A stretch of DNA of 41,357 bases from Armatimonadaceae bacterium (GTDB lineage Bacteria; Armatimonadota; Armatimonadia; Armatimonadales; Armatimonadaceae). The stretch is from positions 46,669-88,025 of the forward strand of contig JAUJOK010000003.1 of NCBI GenBank assembly GCA_030447685.1, in the 5' to 3' direction. The first letter of the stretch is position 1. The number at the start of each line of letters is the position of its first letter. The translations under genes were made by a program, and so were the position numbers. Shown here in pieces: positions 16,870 to 26,455 of the stretch. The notes beneath the pieces are model-generated. The model saw only the letters and a list, made by a program, of their open reading frames with translations, did no database searches and was not told where the DNA came from.

Positions 16870-19125
16870 TTAGAAGCGCGCGCCTGCCAGGTCGAGATGG
16901 AGGCGGCGGGAACTGGTGGAGTAGTAAACAGCGACGTCACGCCCGGCGATACGTCGGATCAGGGCGTATTCGACATCGTTGTAGCGGAAATTAGAAAACC
17001 GGGATGTGGAAAGCACGACGCGACCGCGCCAGGGACCACCGAGCGAGAAACCCATATCCCCGTACAGCATGCTGACCTGCTTATCCAGCGACTGCGAGCC
17101 GTTCAGCATCAGGTTCCAGCGGTTGCCGCTTGCCATAAAAAGGTTCCCGCCTAAACGATGCCGTCCGGTGGTTCCGCTGAACTGCGAAGTCTGGGAATAA
17201 TCGTAGACGAGGCTGGCGCTTCCCAACTGCCCGAGCGTGCGCCGCAGCGCCAGCGATCCAAGGATGGACGCGCCGTTCCGCCCCCCGAATGAGCCGCCCG
17301 AAGTCCATGTCTGTCCCAATGACAGGATCGGCGTCAATGTCGTGCTGCGGTCCAGGGAGAAGGAAGGCGTGGACAGGCGTACATCCGCTGTCTGGACATT
17401 ATAGGCGGCAGGAGCGTTCGAACCGAAATACCCTTGACGCGCCGTGGAAAGGCTGAACGTATATTGAAGCTTTTCCGCACCCGGAAGCGAGCGCGTATCC
17501 GTCTGGGCATATATCTGAGCGCGCAGGCCGCCGGAGGCGCTGGGCGCACCCGTAAGAGCGTCCACGATAGAAGCGCGCGAGGCGGAAGCATTGGCATTCA
17601 CGGTAAAGCCGGGAAACTTGCGCGATAGCAATGCATTTCCGTAAAGGCCGCTGCGATTCGGCAGATCGATATTCAACTGTCCGCGCGTATCGGCGTCCAG
17701 GCGCTGCGAATGGCTCCACCGCGCGCCCCAATCCTTTCGGGTAAAACCGAGCAGCTCTATTTTGCCGTCGGAAGTGCCGCCGCCGTTATAGTTATGCTCC
17801 ACGTCAAGCGCCAGGCCGGGCCGCGTCGAGTAGGCGGAGGTCCCCACGCGCGCGCCGTGCCGCACATGCAGCGTACCGATTGCCGAAGGGCGCACGTCGT
17901 AGTACAGGGGAAGGTCGAAGGTGACGCCGTTGGGACCATAGCCCAGGATCTGTTCGCTGAAAAGCGATTCCTGGGTCAGTGACATCAGATGGAACGGCAG
18001 CGAAAATTTCTTTTCGCCTTCCAGATAAAAGTCGGCGCGGCGGAACTGAACCCGCACGTCCGGCTCCAGCAGGATGGCACGCGCTTTGACGGTGACGCTT
18101 GCGCCGGATATATCTTCCAGGGCAAATGTTTCCGTGGTCGGCAGAGGCATAGAGGGAACGGTGGAGACGCTGGCCGGCGGCGCGGCAGGCGTAGGGGGTG
18201 GGGCTACTGCTGTTGCGCTGTTATCCGGCGGCACGGCAGGAGCCGGGCTTGCGTTCTTCTCAGGCGGTGCGGGAGATTCCGGTGTAACGACCGTTGGTGT
18301 GGCACCAGCAGCGCCGACACTCCCGCTGGCTTCCGGCAGGGGCGTCTCCGTGGGGCGTGGGTTACGTAAAAGCCGTGTCTCTTCAAGTTGGAATCCCTGA
18401 ATCGAGAAGGTCTCGGGCCTGCCGTCCGCATCACGCTCCGCCAGTCCGGTGCCGAGGGTAAGGTTATAGCGCAGAGTGCTATAGATCCGCTGCACGCCCC
18501 CCCGCTTCAGCATAATATTGCCGATGGCGCGTACGCTGTTCTCGCGGACATTAACCTGAAGCGTATCGGCGGCGACTTCCAGACCGCGATAGGCTATTCG
18601 CGCACCGCCGCCACTGCCACTGCCGCTGCCGCCACTCTTCTTTCCTATCGCATGGATGACCCCGTAGTCGGCGATAAATCCCAGATAGCTCGATCCGCTG
18701 ATACGCACCCAATCGTCACCTGCGTATGCCGTTTCCGCATCCGTGGTAAAGGTGATGGTGATATGATCCGGCGCCGCCCCGCTCACCCCTTCCAAATTGG
18801 CGGTGATCGTGGCCTCACCCGGCAGTTCGGCGGAGATGAGGGTGACACGCGCAACGCCGTTTTGGGTGGTCGCAACGGTGGTATCCAGACGACCGCTGGT
18901 GGTGGAGAACCGAACCGTGGTTCCATTGGGCGCGAGGCCGCCGCGATCCGTATACACGCGGGCGCTGAGCACGACGCTGCTCTTTCCGTCGGCCTGCAAA
19001 AGGCGACGGTCGGCGTCAAGCTGTATCGAGGCGATGCCAGCGGCATGCGCGCCAGTGCTTCCGGCGGCCAGAGCGCCCAGGAGCGTCGCGGTCAGGACTC
19101 GTGGAGAAGAGGTATTACAAAGCAT
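16870..19125 (-). CDS. LptD/OstA-like outer-membrane beta-barrel with N-terminal Ig-like domain
   Basis: The product has 751 residues. A signal peptide (VLTATLLGALAAGSTGAHA) is followed by a bacterial Ig-like (invasin/Big_1 type) domain at about 30-135: LDADRRLLQADGKSSVVLSA, GTTVRFSTTSGRLD, GVARVTLISAELPGEATITA. Residues 170-240 contain an OstA-like strand pattern (ARIAYRGLEVAADTLQVNVR). A Pro/Ala-rich linker leads to the second half, with LPFHLMSLTQESLF, PLYYDVRPSAIGTLHVRHG, DWGARWSHSQRLD and SGLYGNALLSRKFPGF, then repeated amphipathic strands and a C-terminal phenylalanine. That is the arrangement of LptD-type barrels, which insert lipopolysaccharide or similar lipids in the outer leaflet. 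An Ig domain in front of it is not usual for LptD. The start has no evident ribosome site. Confidence 0.78.
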   Translation of the reverse strand: MLCNTSSPRVLTATLLGALAAGSTGAHAAGIASIQLDADRRLLQADGKSSVVLSARVYTDRGGLAPNGTTVRFSTTSGRLDTTVATTQNGVARVTLISAELPGEATITANLEGVSGAAPDHITITFTTDAETAYAGDDWVRISGSSYLGFIADYGVIHAIGKKSGGSGSGSGGGARIAYRGLEVAADTLQVNVRENSVRAIGNIMLKRGGVQRIYSTLRYNLTLGTGLAERDADGRPETFSIQGFQLEETRLLRNPRPTETPLPEASGSVGAAGATPTVVTPESPAPPEKNASPAPAVPPDNSATAVAPPPTPAAPPASVSTVPSMPLPTTETFALEDISGASVTVKARAILLEPDVRVQFRRADFYLEGEKKFSLPFHLMSLTQESLFSEQILGYGPNGVTFDLPLYYDVRPSAIGTLHVRHGARVGTSAYSTRPGLALDVEHNYNGGGTSDGKIELLGFTRKDWGARWSHSQRLDADTRGQLNIDLPNRSGLYGNALLSRKFPGFTVNANASASRASIVDALTGAPSASGGLRAQIYAQTDTRSLPGAEKLQYTFSLSTARQGYFGSNAPAAYNVQTADVRLSTPSFSLDRSTTLTPILSLGQTWTSGGSFGGRNGASILGSLALRRTLGQLGSASLVYDYSQTSQFSGTTGRHRLGGNLFMASGNRWNLMLNGSQSLDKQVSMLYGDMGFSLGGPWRGRVVLSTSRFSNFRYNDVEYALIRRIAGRDVAVYYSTSSRRLHLDLAGARF

Positions 19126-19138
19126 GGCAGAGCGGGAA

Positions 19139-19170
19139 GGGCGCGGTGCCTTGGAAGGCAGACCGCGCCC
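19139..19170. other. Intercistronic hairpin before the LptD-like gene
   Basis: GGGCGCGGT (19139-19147) pairs with ACCGCGCCC (19162-19170), with an inner TGCC/GGCA stem. There is no T run. It fills most of the 66-base gap between two minus-strand genes. Confidence 0.6.
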
Positions 19171-19191
19171 TGTCTAAGAGTGTCGCCGAGC

Positions 19192-19968
19192 TTAGCGCAC
19201 GGCGATCGCGGCGAAAAGCGCGGCAAAGGCATAAAGGGCGTAGTTCGCGTCCCGGCCCACGCCGCTCCTGCGGTTTTGTGTTTCCGCCTTCTTCTGCGCG
19301 GGATTCGCTTCCGGCGCGCGCGGGAACAGTCCCTGAACGGCCTGCTGGGCGGCGGACTCGGCGGCGCGTGCTCCGGCAGAGCCTTCCTGGAGCGATCCGG
19401 CCACATCGGCAGGCGCTTCCCCCCTGCCGGGAGCGGCTGCCGTACCCAGCGTTCCACCTTCGCCGGTAGCGATATGCGAAACGCTCAAGTTAAAGCTGAC
19501 GGTGCGGGTGGCCGCGTCGTATCGGTAGTCGTCGATGGTTACCGTGATAAAGGAGTTCGCGCCGATGATCTCGCCCAAGCGCTGTGCTCGCGCGTTGTCG
19601 GCGGTGTCACGCAGTCCCGTATTGGCGACGTCGGCTGTGAGGGTTCCCTCGGCCACCGCGCGCTGGATGCTGGGCAGGCGACGATTGTAGACGGTAGCCA
19701 TGATACCGCTTCGAGCCAGATGCTTGCGGAGCGCGTCGGTGACGCTTTCCTGAATCTCCCGAATCGCACGGGGGGGTTCCGTAGCGGTGGCGGCGGCGCC
19801 TTCGGGCGCACCACCTGCCACTGCCGGGAACAGCAGTACGCTTCTCGGCTGCGAGCCTACACCGCTGCTGCCCTGCTGTGCCCATGCCATTGTAGGGACA
19901 CCGGCTGCAAGCGCCGCCGCAAGGCCCCATGTCCAGCAGTGGCGACCTATCGCTCGTAATGCGTTCAT
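19192..19968 (-). CDS. Secreted hypothetical protein with C-terminal hydrophobic anchor, possibly CsgG-like fold
   Basis: The ATG at 19968 is preferred because GGAAGGA lies upstream; an ATG pair at 19992 has no ribosome site. The product has 258 residues. The signal peptide is ALRAIGRHCWTWGLAAALAA, ending at MAWA-QQG. The central 150 residues alternate helix and strand: SVLLFPAV, REIQESVTDALRKHLARSGI, RAQRLGEIIGANSFITVTID, RTVSFNLSVSHIATGEGG. This order recalls the CsgG/FlgT-type fold of the protein encoded 6.5 kb upstream in the same run, but the likeness is weak. The last 15 residues (YALYAFAALFAAIAV) are hydrophobic and end one residue later, like a membrane anchor. Function unknown. Confidence 0.72.
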   Translation of the reverse strand: MNALRAIGRHCWTWGLAAALAAGVPTMAWAQQGSSGVGSQPRSVLLFPAVAGGAPEGAAATATEPPRAIREIQESVTDALRKHLARSGIMATVYNRRLPSIQRAVAEGTLTADVANTGLRDTADNARAQRLGEIIGANSFITVTIDDYRYDAATRTVSFNLSVSHIATGEGGTLGTAAAPGRGEAPADVAGSLQEGSAGARAAESAAQQAVQGLFPRAPEANPAQKKAETQNRRSGVGRDANYALYAFAALFAAIAVR

Positions 19969-20000
19969 GGAATAAGAAAGTCCTTCCATCATAGAGATTC

Positions 20001-20054
20001 GGAGCGCCTCGGAAAAGGCGCTCCTTGTCGGTGGCCCCGTCTTCTCGCGGGGCC
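20001..20054. other. Two adjacent intercistronic hairpins
   Basis: GGAGCGCC / GGCGCTCC (20001-20008 with 20017-20024) and GGCCCCG / CGGGGCC (20033-20039 with 20048-20054), each with an eight-base loop. They lie in the gap after the minus-strand gene that stops at 20070. Neither has a T run in the direction of transcription. Confidence 0.6.
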
Positions 20055-20069
20055 TTTCGCTGCCTGTGG

Positions 20070-23006
20070 CTATCGCAGCATGAGCACGGTGGCCCGCCGC
20101 GTGGCTACCCCGCCGTCATCATCGCGCGCGGTGATTTCAACGGCATACGGCCCGGCGGGCAATGCGCCGCCTTCCTGGCTGCGGCTGTCCCAGCGCAGGG
20201 TGTTCCGGCCAGCCGTGGCGGCGCGTCCGACCGCCAGGGTGCGAACTACCTTGCCGTTCAGGGTAAGAACACGCCCGGTGACCGCTGCCGACCGCGTCAA
20301 CTCGAAGTCGATGCTGTAGCCGCCGCCGCTGCCCTTGGTCGTCACCGTTCTCATGCTCGAGATTGCCAGCGGGCTGGAGGGCGCATTGTCCGCCGTTAAC
20401 CGGAAGCGGTGCGGCGTCTCTTTAGCGACATTGACGGATATCGCCGAGGAGCGGCGCAGATCATAGGACTTGCCGGTTTCCAGGTCGGTAAGCTTCAGGC
20501 GCAGACGCCGTGGGAGTACCGCCGTGTTGGGCCAGGTAACCGTGACCGGCCCGGCCTGGTCGGAGATAAGCTCCAGGTTCCAGGATTTTGAGCTGCCCGG
20601 CGCTTTCAGGTCCTGCGCGTAACGGGTTTTCACGTCATCGCGCTCGATGCCAATGTAGACGTAGTCCCTGAACGCGGGCGGCTTGGGCAGGTCGCGCACG
20701 TCGTCCCCGTCCTTAGCCTGCCGCGAAACGCCCATCAGCGTCGCGCCGTCCTCGCTTCCCTGCTGGTTGCGCGCCACAAGCTGCACCTTCCATTCGTCCA
20801 TGGTCGGGTTCTTGACGAACGCGGAGCGTGAAGCCAGCGCGCCCGCCTTTCGGGTCGGCTCAAAGCCGCCGGTCGTGCTGCTGGGCAGAATCGCAGAGTT
20901 TAGCTGCGGCGGCGTCGTAAAGATCAGGACGACCGGGGTGTTTGCGAAGACCCAGTATCCCACCCAGGGAGTCAGCGGGTCAAAGGAACTCTGCAAGAAG
21001 TCGTAGTTGCCGCCGCCTCGGTAGAAGAAAAACCCGCTGCGGACAAGCCCCGCAGTGACCGCTTCCGCAAAGCCGAACGACTGTGTCACGTTTTCCGGTC
21101 GCGCGAAGCGCAGGAAGCCCAGGGGAATCTCGTAGACGTAGGGATTGCCCACCATATTCCAGCCAGGACTCAAGGTGCGCTGAAACGGTACGGCATCACC
21201 GTTCAACGGCGCCTGCGAAGAGATAGGCACAGCTCCTTTTAAGAAGATTGTTTTATCCTGAGCCGGCTTATAGAAATAGGCATTACCGGGCTGTACCCGC
21301 GCCGCGAATCGGTAGGGCTGATCCGGGTTATTGAGGTACTCAAATATCCTTGGCTGCGGGGGGTCCGCAGGCTGAGTAATACCGCTGAGAACGGTGCTGG
21401 CGTCCCCATTATTGGAAAGGGCAGGATCAAACGCGAACGGGAAGGAGATCAATTGGAAATCCGCCGCCGTCACGGTCTTGAGAGGTGTCGCAGGCACGTT
21501 GATAACGCGGCTTACAGTGCGCGGTGGCACGGGCGGCGCGGACACCGTTAGTATATAATTCAGCGCGCCATATCTGTCTCCGGTCGGCTCGACAAGCCAC
21601 TGAGCCGTCCCTTCTGAGTCTCCGCGCACCTCCCCGACACTTTTGGAGGTCGTGTCCGCGACACCGGTAGCGGGATCCGTGGCGAAGCGCAGGCCCTGCG
21701 GCAGCGTCACGCTCATCGTTACATTGTTGAACACGACTTCCTGGCCGGGAATTTGCAGCGTCTGGTTGTAGACTGCTCCGAAGATCGTGAACGGGCGCGG
21801 CGACAAAAACCGCGCGGCGTCTGCAAGGGTAGCGTTCGGCGCGCCCGGCGTCAGGGCGGCCTGGGTATTGAAGAACAGCGACTCCGTGGCTTCCGTCCCA
21901 ACAACCAGATCCCGCGACGGATCTTCTGTGGCTGCGCCATTGCCGAAGTAGGTTACCACGGTGCGCGTACCGCCTGCAGGAATGCTGCCAAGGTTCCAGT
22001 AAACTCCCACCGCAGCGACCGTAAGTGTCGAGATGGCGGTGGGGTTGGGCAGACGAAAGGTTTCCCCGGCATAAAATGCGCCCTCGGACACAAAAACCTG
22101 ATCGGGGCGGGTCGCGCCGAATCCGGTAAACTGGTAAACCGCATGAAACTCAGGATTCACACGCTCGCTGACCAGCCTCAGTTCGGAAGGTACGTTCGCC
22201 CCACTAAACAGGGCGGCACGCCTCGAGAAGCCGCCTCGCGGCTCAACATAACCCTCTGCTCCGTAGTGGGGCAGCGCGAACTGCAGGATTACCGCGTGCG
22301 GCTGGGCATCCGTGTTTGTGATAGTCCAGGTCATGCGCGCCTTCGAGCGCAGCAGTCTGACTTCCTGGCGCACCTGAACTCCATTACCCGCATCCATGAC
22401 GCTTTCCAGCACGTTGTCCCGGAACTGGGGAGTCTGGATATAGCCGTTGAAACCCAGGCTGGTGCCTGCGCCGTCTACCGATGCCGCGACATAGCCGGTG
22501 TAACTGACGCCGCCCGGCGTCGTTAGAAGGCTGGCGAGGGGCCACTGCAGTATGAAAGGAGGCGTAGGGATGTACAGCCCGGTCAGGGAGTTCTTGTCAT
22601 CGGGAATCTCGGGCCGCAAGCTTCCCCTTACATTACCGAACGCGATACGCCCCGGTATCGTGTAGTTGGCCGTGAGAGTGGGACTCAGGGTCTGGCTAAA
22701 GGCGCCGGCGGTACCCTGAACGAAAGCCAGATATTCGTTGAAGATAAAGCCGTACTGGGTGTTCGTCAGGTCCACCGGGGTAGGGGGGTTGCCGGCATTG
22801 ATAGGACGGGGATAGCCAAGAAAAGACAGAACATCGCCTGCGCCCGACGTGGCCGGGCTTAAGCCGGGAAGCGGGAACCCCCTGGTCTCGGCGCGCGCGC
22901 CGATTGCCAGGCTGCAGAGCAGGAGCGCTACGACGACGCCGCACACCAGAGGGGTGCGCAAACGTCGCCCAATCACTGCCCGTTTTACCATCTCGAAGGT
23001 CGTCAT
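20070..23006 (-). CDS. Large secreted surface protein with FlgD-type Ig C-terminal domain
   Basis: The ATG at 23006 follows AAGGAAGG; a further in-frame ATG at 23033 lies before that site. The 978-residue product has a signal peptide (RTPLVCGVVVALLLCSLAIG, cleaved near ARA-ET) and no catalytic motif I recognise. The first 500 residues are beta-rich and resemble a secreted sandwich fold. From about residue 550 it parallels the protease encoded upstream: a GWNMVGNP segment, PWVGYWVFA, a DLPKPPAF motif, then a closing Ig-like domain (VTGRVLTLNGKVVRTL, RNTLRWDSRSQEG, LPAGPYAVEITARDD) that ends in LMLR. FlgD-type Ig domains at the very C-terminus resemble type A sorting domains of type IX secretion substrates, so surface attachment is plausible but not shown. 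Confidence 0.8.
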   Translation of the reverse strand: MTTFEMVKRAVIGRRLRTPLVCGVVVALLLCSLAIGARAETRGFPLPGLSPATSGAGDVLSFLGYPRPINAGNPPTPVDLTNTQYGFIFNEYLAFVQGTAGAFSQTLSPTLTANYTIPGRIAFGNVRGSLRPEIPDDKNSLTGLYIPTPPFILQWPLASLLTTPGGVSYTGYVAASVDGAGTSLGFNGYIQTPQFRDNVLESVMDAGNGVQVRQEVRLLRSKARMTWTITNTDAQPHAVILQFALPHYGAEGYVEPRGGFSRRAALFSGANVPSELRLVSERVNPEFHAVYQFTGFGATRPDQVFVSEGAFYAGETFRLPNPTAISTLTVAAVGVYWNLGSIPAGGTRTVVTYFGNGAATEDPSRDLVVGTEATESLFFNTQAALTPGAPNATLADAARFLSPRPFTIFGAVYNQTLQIPGQEVVFNNVTMSVTLPQGLRFATDPATGVADTTSKSVGEVRGDSEGTAQWLVEPTGDRYGALNYILTVSAPPVPPRTVSRVINVPATPLKTVTAADFQLISFPFAFDPALSNNGDASTVLSGITQPADPPQPRIFEYLNNPDQPYRFAARVQPGNAYFYKPAQDKTIFLKGAVPISSQAPLNGDAVPFQRTLSPGWNMVGNPYVYEIPLGFLRFARPENVTQSFGFAEAVTAGLVRSGFFFYRGGGNYDFLQSSFDPLTPWVGYWVFANTPVVLIFTTPPQLNSAILPSSTTGGFEPTRKAGALASRSAFVKNPTMDEWKVQLVARNQQGSEDGATLMGVSRQAKDGDDVRDLPKPPAFRDYVYIGIERDDVKTRYAQDLKAPGSSKSWNLELISDQAGPVTVTWPNTAVLPRRLRLKLTDLETGKSYDLRRSSAISVNVAKETPHRFRLTADNAPSSPLAISSMRTVTTKGSGGGYSIDFELTRSAAVTGRVLTLNGKVVRTLAVGRAATAGRNTLRWDSRSQEGGALPAGPYAVEITARDDDGGVATRRATVLMLR

Positions 23007-23099
23007 TCCAGAGTGCCTTCCTTTTAGATCCATATAGATAGATATATACCTAATCGGGGTGGAGGGAGGCGCAGGTTACGCCGCCCTTTATCCCCTCTG

Positions 23100-26000
23100 T
23101 TAGCGCATGTACAACAATGGCCGCGTAATTCGGGTCGTGTGACCATCAGCGGTCGCCGTAATCTCGACCACGTACGCCCCTACCGGCACCGGTGCACCAT
23201 TTTCGGCCCTGCCGTCCCAGCGCAGGGTCGCCGGACCGGTGGCGGCAGCACGCGTCGTTCCGGCAAGGCGGGCGAGAATTTTACCTCCGACCGTTTTAAC
23301 CAGACCGCGCACGTCGGCCTCCTGATTCACCTGGAACCGGACGCTCACGCCGCGCGTGCTGCGCCCGGAAGTGACTCCAACGTTGGTGATGGCAAGCGGA
23401 CCTGCTGACTGCCCCGGTTCCAGCGTGATCTTCAGCAGACGGGTTTCCCCGGCTTCGCTGGAGCGGAACGTATACCCGGAGCGTGATCGCATCGGGAGTC
23501 GTTTACCCCCGACCGTATCAATCAGGGTCAGCCGTGCGTTGCGAGGCACGCCGCCCAGTCCAGCCCACGTCAGGGTCACATCCGCATTAGCGCGGTCGCT
23601 GGTCACGGCCACCGTCCATTCCTGACGGTTCGTGCTGGTCGGGCGCATATCGAAGGCGTAGGCGGCGGCGCGGCCCGAGGCGGTATCGCTCAGAAAGCGC
23701 AGATAGGCATGGCCCGCCCCCGACGGCGGCTTGGGAACGTCCGCCCGGTCTTTACCCGTTTCTGCGCCGGGCACTTGGCCGAAGTAGTTCTGGCCGTCGC
23801 GGTCACCGGCAACGGACGCCTGAAGGCGAACACGCCAGCCTTTACCGGCGACGAGTGCGGGCATGCCGCGCGTGACGCTCCGGCGCAAATTATTGCCTGC
23901 GGGCGGGACAATCAGTGTGCAGTCCTGCATCACCCGTACCCAATATCCCTGGAACGGCTCCAGAACCCCTTGCGGGGCCAGCGCAAAGACGTAGTCCCCG
24001 TTCTCAACCGAGTAGCTTACGAGCGCCGGCTCGATAATGTTCAGATCAACCGCTTCCGAGAGGCGATAAGTGACGCCGTTATGCTGCACGGCAACTGCGT
24101 TCCACTCGACAGGAAACGGGAACGGCGCTCCGATCTGGTTCCAGCCGGTGTTTGCCGCGAACAGGCGGATTCCTACTGGGTTGGTCACGGCGCTTCCGGT
24201 GATATTCAGTATCTGGTCGGCGTCCAGGTCGAGCCAGTACCCCAGTCCCACCGGGGCAATGGACGCGTTCCGTGTCGTGGCAGTGGCATTAAGGGCGTCA
24301 AAGACCAGCGGCAGGCCATCCGGCAAGACCGCGTCGAATGAGGCCATCAAATCGCGTGCGCCGTCGCGGGACCGGAAGTAGGCGTACGGGTCCAAGGGGC
24401 CGCCCGACGCCGGAGTGTGCAGATTGTTCCAGCGTGCCAGGGTGAAGTTGACACCGCCGAACAGAGAAAACTCCTTGGTAAGTCCCACCTGCTCCGGCAC
24501 AAGCAGGAAGGGAACGGAGAACATGCTCCTTCCCTTCGGCTGCAAGCGCCTCTCCGCGTTCACGAAGACACTGCTCTGGATCGGCAGCGGCTGGTTGATG
24601 ATCTTCGCTTCGATCTGGAACTGTTCGATTAACAACGGCGGCGTTGGCGCTATCGGCACGGGGATCGTAACGACGACCGGCACGCCGGGCGTGGTCTCCG
24701 TCGGAACAACGAAATCCTTGCCGCCGACAAGCGTCTCACGCACCTTCGTACGCGGCACCGTCGCCCGGAAAATGTCCACGACCAGATTCTCATCCGCGCC
24801 CATCTTGCGCCGATTTCTGATCACCATTTGGATGGACAGGCTCTTGGACAGCGTGATTTCCGTATTGACCGGCGAGGTAATACGCACGCGCGGCAGGAGA
24901 AGTTCAAGAGCGCCTGCAACATCCAGCAGGCCGGCCCCGTACTGGTTGCCCCCCTGTGGGTTGGGCACTTCGCCCTCAATCGCCCGCGCTGAAGACTGAA
25001 GAAGCTGCTTTATGACGGCTGGATCACGAGGAGCGCCCGCCGCCAATAGAAGCGCCGCCGCACCGACCACATGCGGCGCGGCGAATGAAGTACCGATAAC
25101 AGAATTATAACCACGCGGGAGGTCGGGAGAGGCAGGCGGAAAAGCGAGCGGCCAGGTGGAAAGAATGGCGTCGTTGGAACCAGGGGGGCCGAATCCACCG
25201 GGTGCGGCAATCGCCACCGGTCCGCCAAAGTTGGAATAGGGTGCCCGCCTGCCATTTGGGGCGACGGCGGAAACCTTGATGACACCGGGATAGTCAGCAG
25301 GAAACGCCGGCCCGGATATTCCTTCATTGCCTGCGGCGGCAACAAGGGTAATGTTAGCGGCGAGAGCTTCCGCAATCGCCTGCGCGAGCGTGGAAAATGA
25401 GAAGGGGGCACCGAAGCTCATGTTGATGACATCTACCGGAGGGCCTTCGGTCTGCCGCACCGCATAATTGATGGCCCCAATGACAGCGGCAAGAGTCGCG
25501 CCCGGAACCTCGGGAGGGCCAAAGATCTTTATGGGGAGGATTCTTACATCCAGATTACCTCGTGCCGGGTCATGAACCCAGCCGGCAACACCGGTTACGC
25601 CGGTAGCGTTGTTCGTGGTGGCCGCAATCGTACCGCTAATATGCGTCCCGTGACCGTTCTGGTCTACCACGTTCCTGTTGGGTGCAGCGGGATTGTCAAA
25701 AAAGTTTCTGCCCGGCAGGATGCGGGATTGGGCAGGAATGGCCGGATGACGAAAATCGGGATGGCCCGTATCGATGCCGCTATCAATCACCGCCACAGTG
25801 ACCCGGCGATTATCAAACTGGAGCGCAAAAGGCTGAAGCGCCCAAGCCTGTGGCATGCGGATCATGTCCATGTGCCACTGCTGCCTCGCCGAGACACCCC
25901 CATTGTTGGGATACAACGGATCATTCGGAATGACGCCGGTTATAGGCGTCACTTGCGCCTTAGGAATGAGGTAGTTCGGGTCAGCCAGCACGTTCGGAGA

Positions 26001-26321
26001 CTGCCGAAGTTTCGCCACAGCGTTTACGACATCGGTGGTCGGCGGATTTGGTAATGATCGCCCCGTCGCGGCACGCGATGTCGCCCTGGTTTCTAATACA
26101 TAATAACCAGGTGAATAAGCAAGCTCATACAGGATCCGGCAATCCGCAGCCTCGGACAGCGCACGGGCATCGGCCTCGGACATGCCAGCGGGAACCCTGA
26201 GCACAATCTGCCCCGGCACGGCGTTTGAGCCTGTTTGCGCCGTTGCGGAACCCGCAAAAAGAAGAAGCGCAAGGGCGACAGCACCAATAAGGATGAAAGT
26301 TCGTTGGAGATTATTTCTCAT
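23100..26321 (-). CDS. Subtilisin-like (S8) serine protease with FlgD-type Ig C-terminal domain
   Basis: The ATG at 26321 gives an ideal signal peptide (FILIGAVALALLLFAGSATA-Q); in-frame TTG and ATG codons just upstream are alternatives. The product has 1073 residues. An I9-like propeptide (GQIVLRVPAGMSEADARALS) precedes the S8 domain with the catalytic triad Asp180 (VAVIDSGIDTGHPD), His224 (NGHGTHISG) and Ser412 (GTSFAAPHVVGAA), plus the oxyanion Asn in LVAAAGNEG. The enzyme should be an active secreted endopeptidase. After about residue 480 come beta-rich domains, a GWNQIGAPF ... FQGYWVRV segment, DVPKPPSG and a terminal Ig-like domain (GPATLRWDGRAENG, PVGAYVVEITAT) ending LLYMR, homologous by eye to the downstream protein. 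It may process other surface proteins of the cluster (inference). Confidence 0.93.
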   Translation of the reverse strand: MRNNLQRTFILIGAVALALLLFAGSATAQTGSNAVPGQIVLRVPAGMSEADARALSEAADCRILYELAYSPGYYVLETRATSRAATGRSLPNPPTTDVVNAVAKLRQSPNVLADPNYLIPKAQVTPITGVIPNDPLYPNNGGVSARQQWHMDMIRMPQAWALQPFALQFDNRRVTVAVIDSGIDTGHPDFRHPAIPAQSRILPGRNFFDNPAAPNRNVVDQNGHGTHISGTIAATTNNATGVTGVAGWVHDPARGNLDVRILPIKIFGPPEVPGATLAAVIGAINYAVRQTEGPPVDVINMSFGAPFSFSTLAQAIAEALAANITLVAAAGNEGISGPAFPADYPGVIKVSAVAPNGRRAPYSNFGGPVAIAAPGGFGPPGSNDAILSTWPLAFPPASPDLPRGYNSVIGTSFAAPHVVGAAALLLAAGAPRDPAVIKQLLQSSARAIEGEVPNPQGGNQYGAGLLDVAGALELLLPRVRITSPVNTEITLSKSLSIQMVIRNRRKMGADENLVVDIFRATVPRTKVRETLVGGKDFVVPTETTPGVPVVVTIPVPIAPTPPLLIEQFQIEAKIINQPLPIQSSVFVNAERRLQPKGRSMFSVPFLLVPEQVGLTKEFSLFGGVNFTLARWNNLHTPASGGPLDPYAYFRSRDGARDLMASFDAVLPDGLPLVFDALNATATTRNASIAPVGLGYWLDLDADQILNITGSAVTNPVGIRLFAANTGWNQIGAPFPFPVEWNAVAVQHNGVTYRLSEAVDLNIIEPALVSYSVENGDYVFALAPQGVLEPFQGYWVRVMQDCTLIVPPAGNNLRRSVTRGMPALVAGKGWRVRLQASVAGDRDGQNYFGQVPGAETGKDRADVPKPPSGAGHAYLRFLSDTASGRAAAYAFDMRPTSTNRQEWTVAVTSDRANADVTLTWAGLGGVPRNARLTLIDTVGGKRLPMRSRSGYTFRSSEAGETRLLKITLEPGQSAGPLAITNVGVTSGRSTRGVSVRFQVNQEADVRGLVKTVGGKILARLAGTTRAAATGPATLRWDGRAENGAPVPVGAYVVEITATADGHTTRITRPLLYMR

Positions 26322-26405
26322 AGTGTATGTCATCTCCGCCACCCGCAACAGCGCGGCGGGTTGGGAATCAAGGGAATGCAGTGAAATGATGCGCAGTTGT
26401 CATTG

Positions 26406-26439
26406 CACAGGGGCATCTCTTTAATGCAATGCCCCTGTG
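26406..26439. other. Intercistronic hairpin before the protease gene
   Basis: CACAGGGGCAT (26406-26416) and ATGCCCCTGTG (26429-26439) form a perfect eleven-base stem. No T run follows on the minus strand. It lies in the 134-base gap between the CsgG-like and protease genes. Confidence 0.65.
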
Positions 26440-26455
26440 ACTATTGTCCTTCTAA

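Noticed and set aside
16713..16940. N-terminal extension of the small acidic protein
   Set aside because: It overlaps the LptD-like gene and lies before the strong ribosome site at 16712.
18388..19959. 523-residue plus-strand frame
   Set aside because: Antisense to the barrel and anchor genes, low-complexity Arg/Gly composition.
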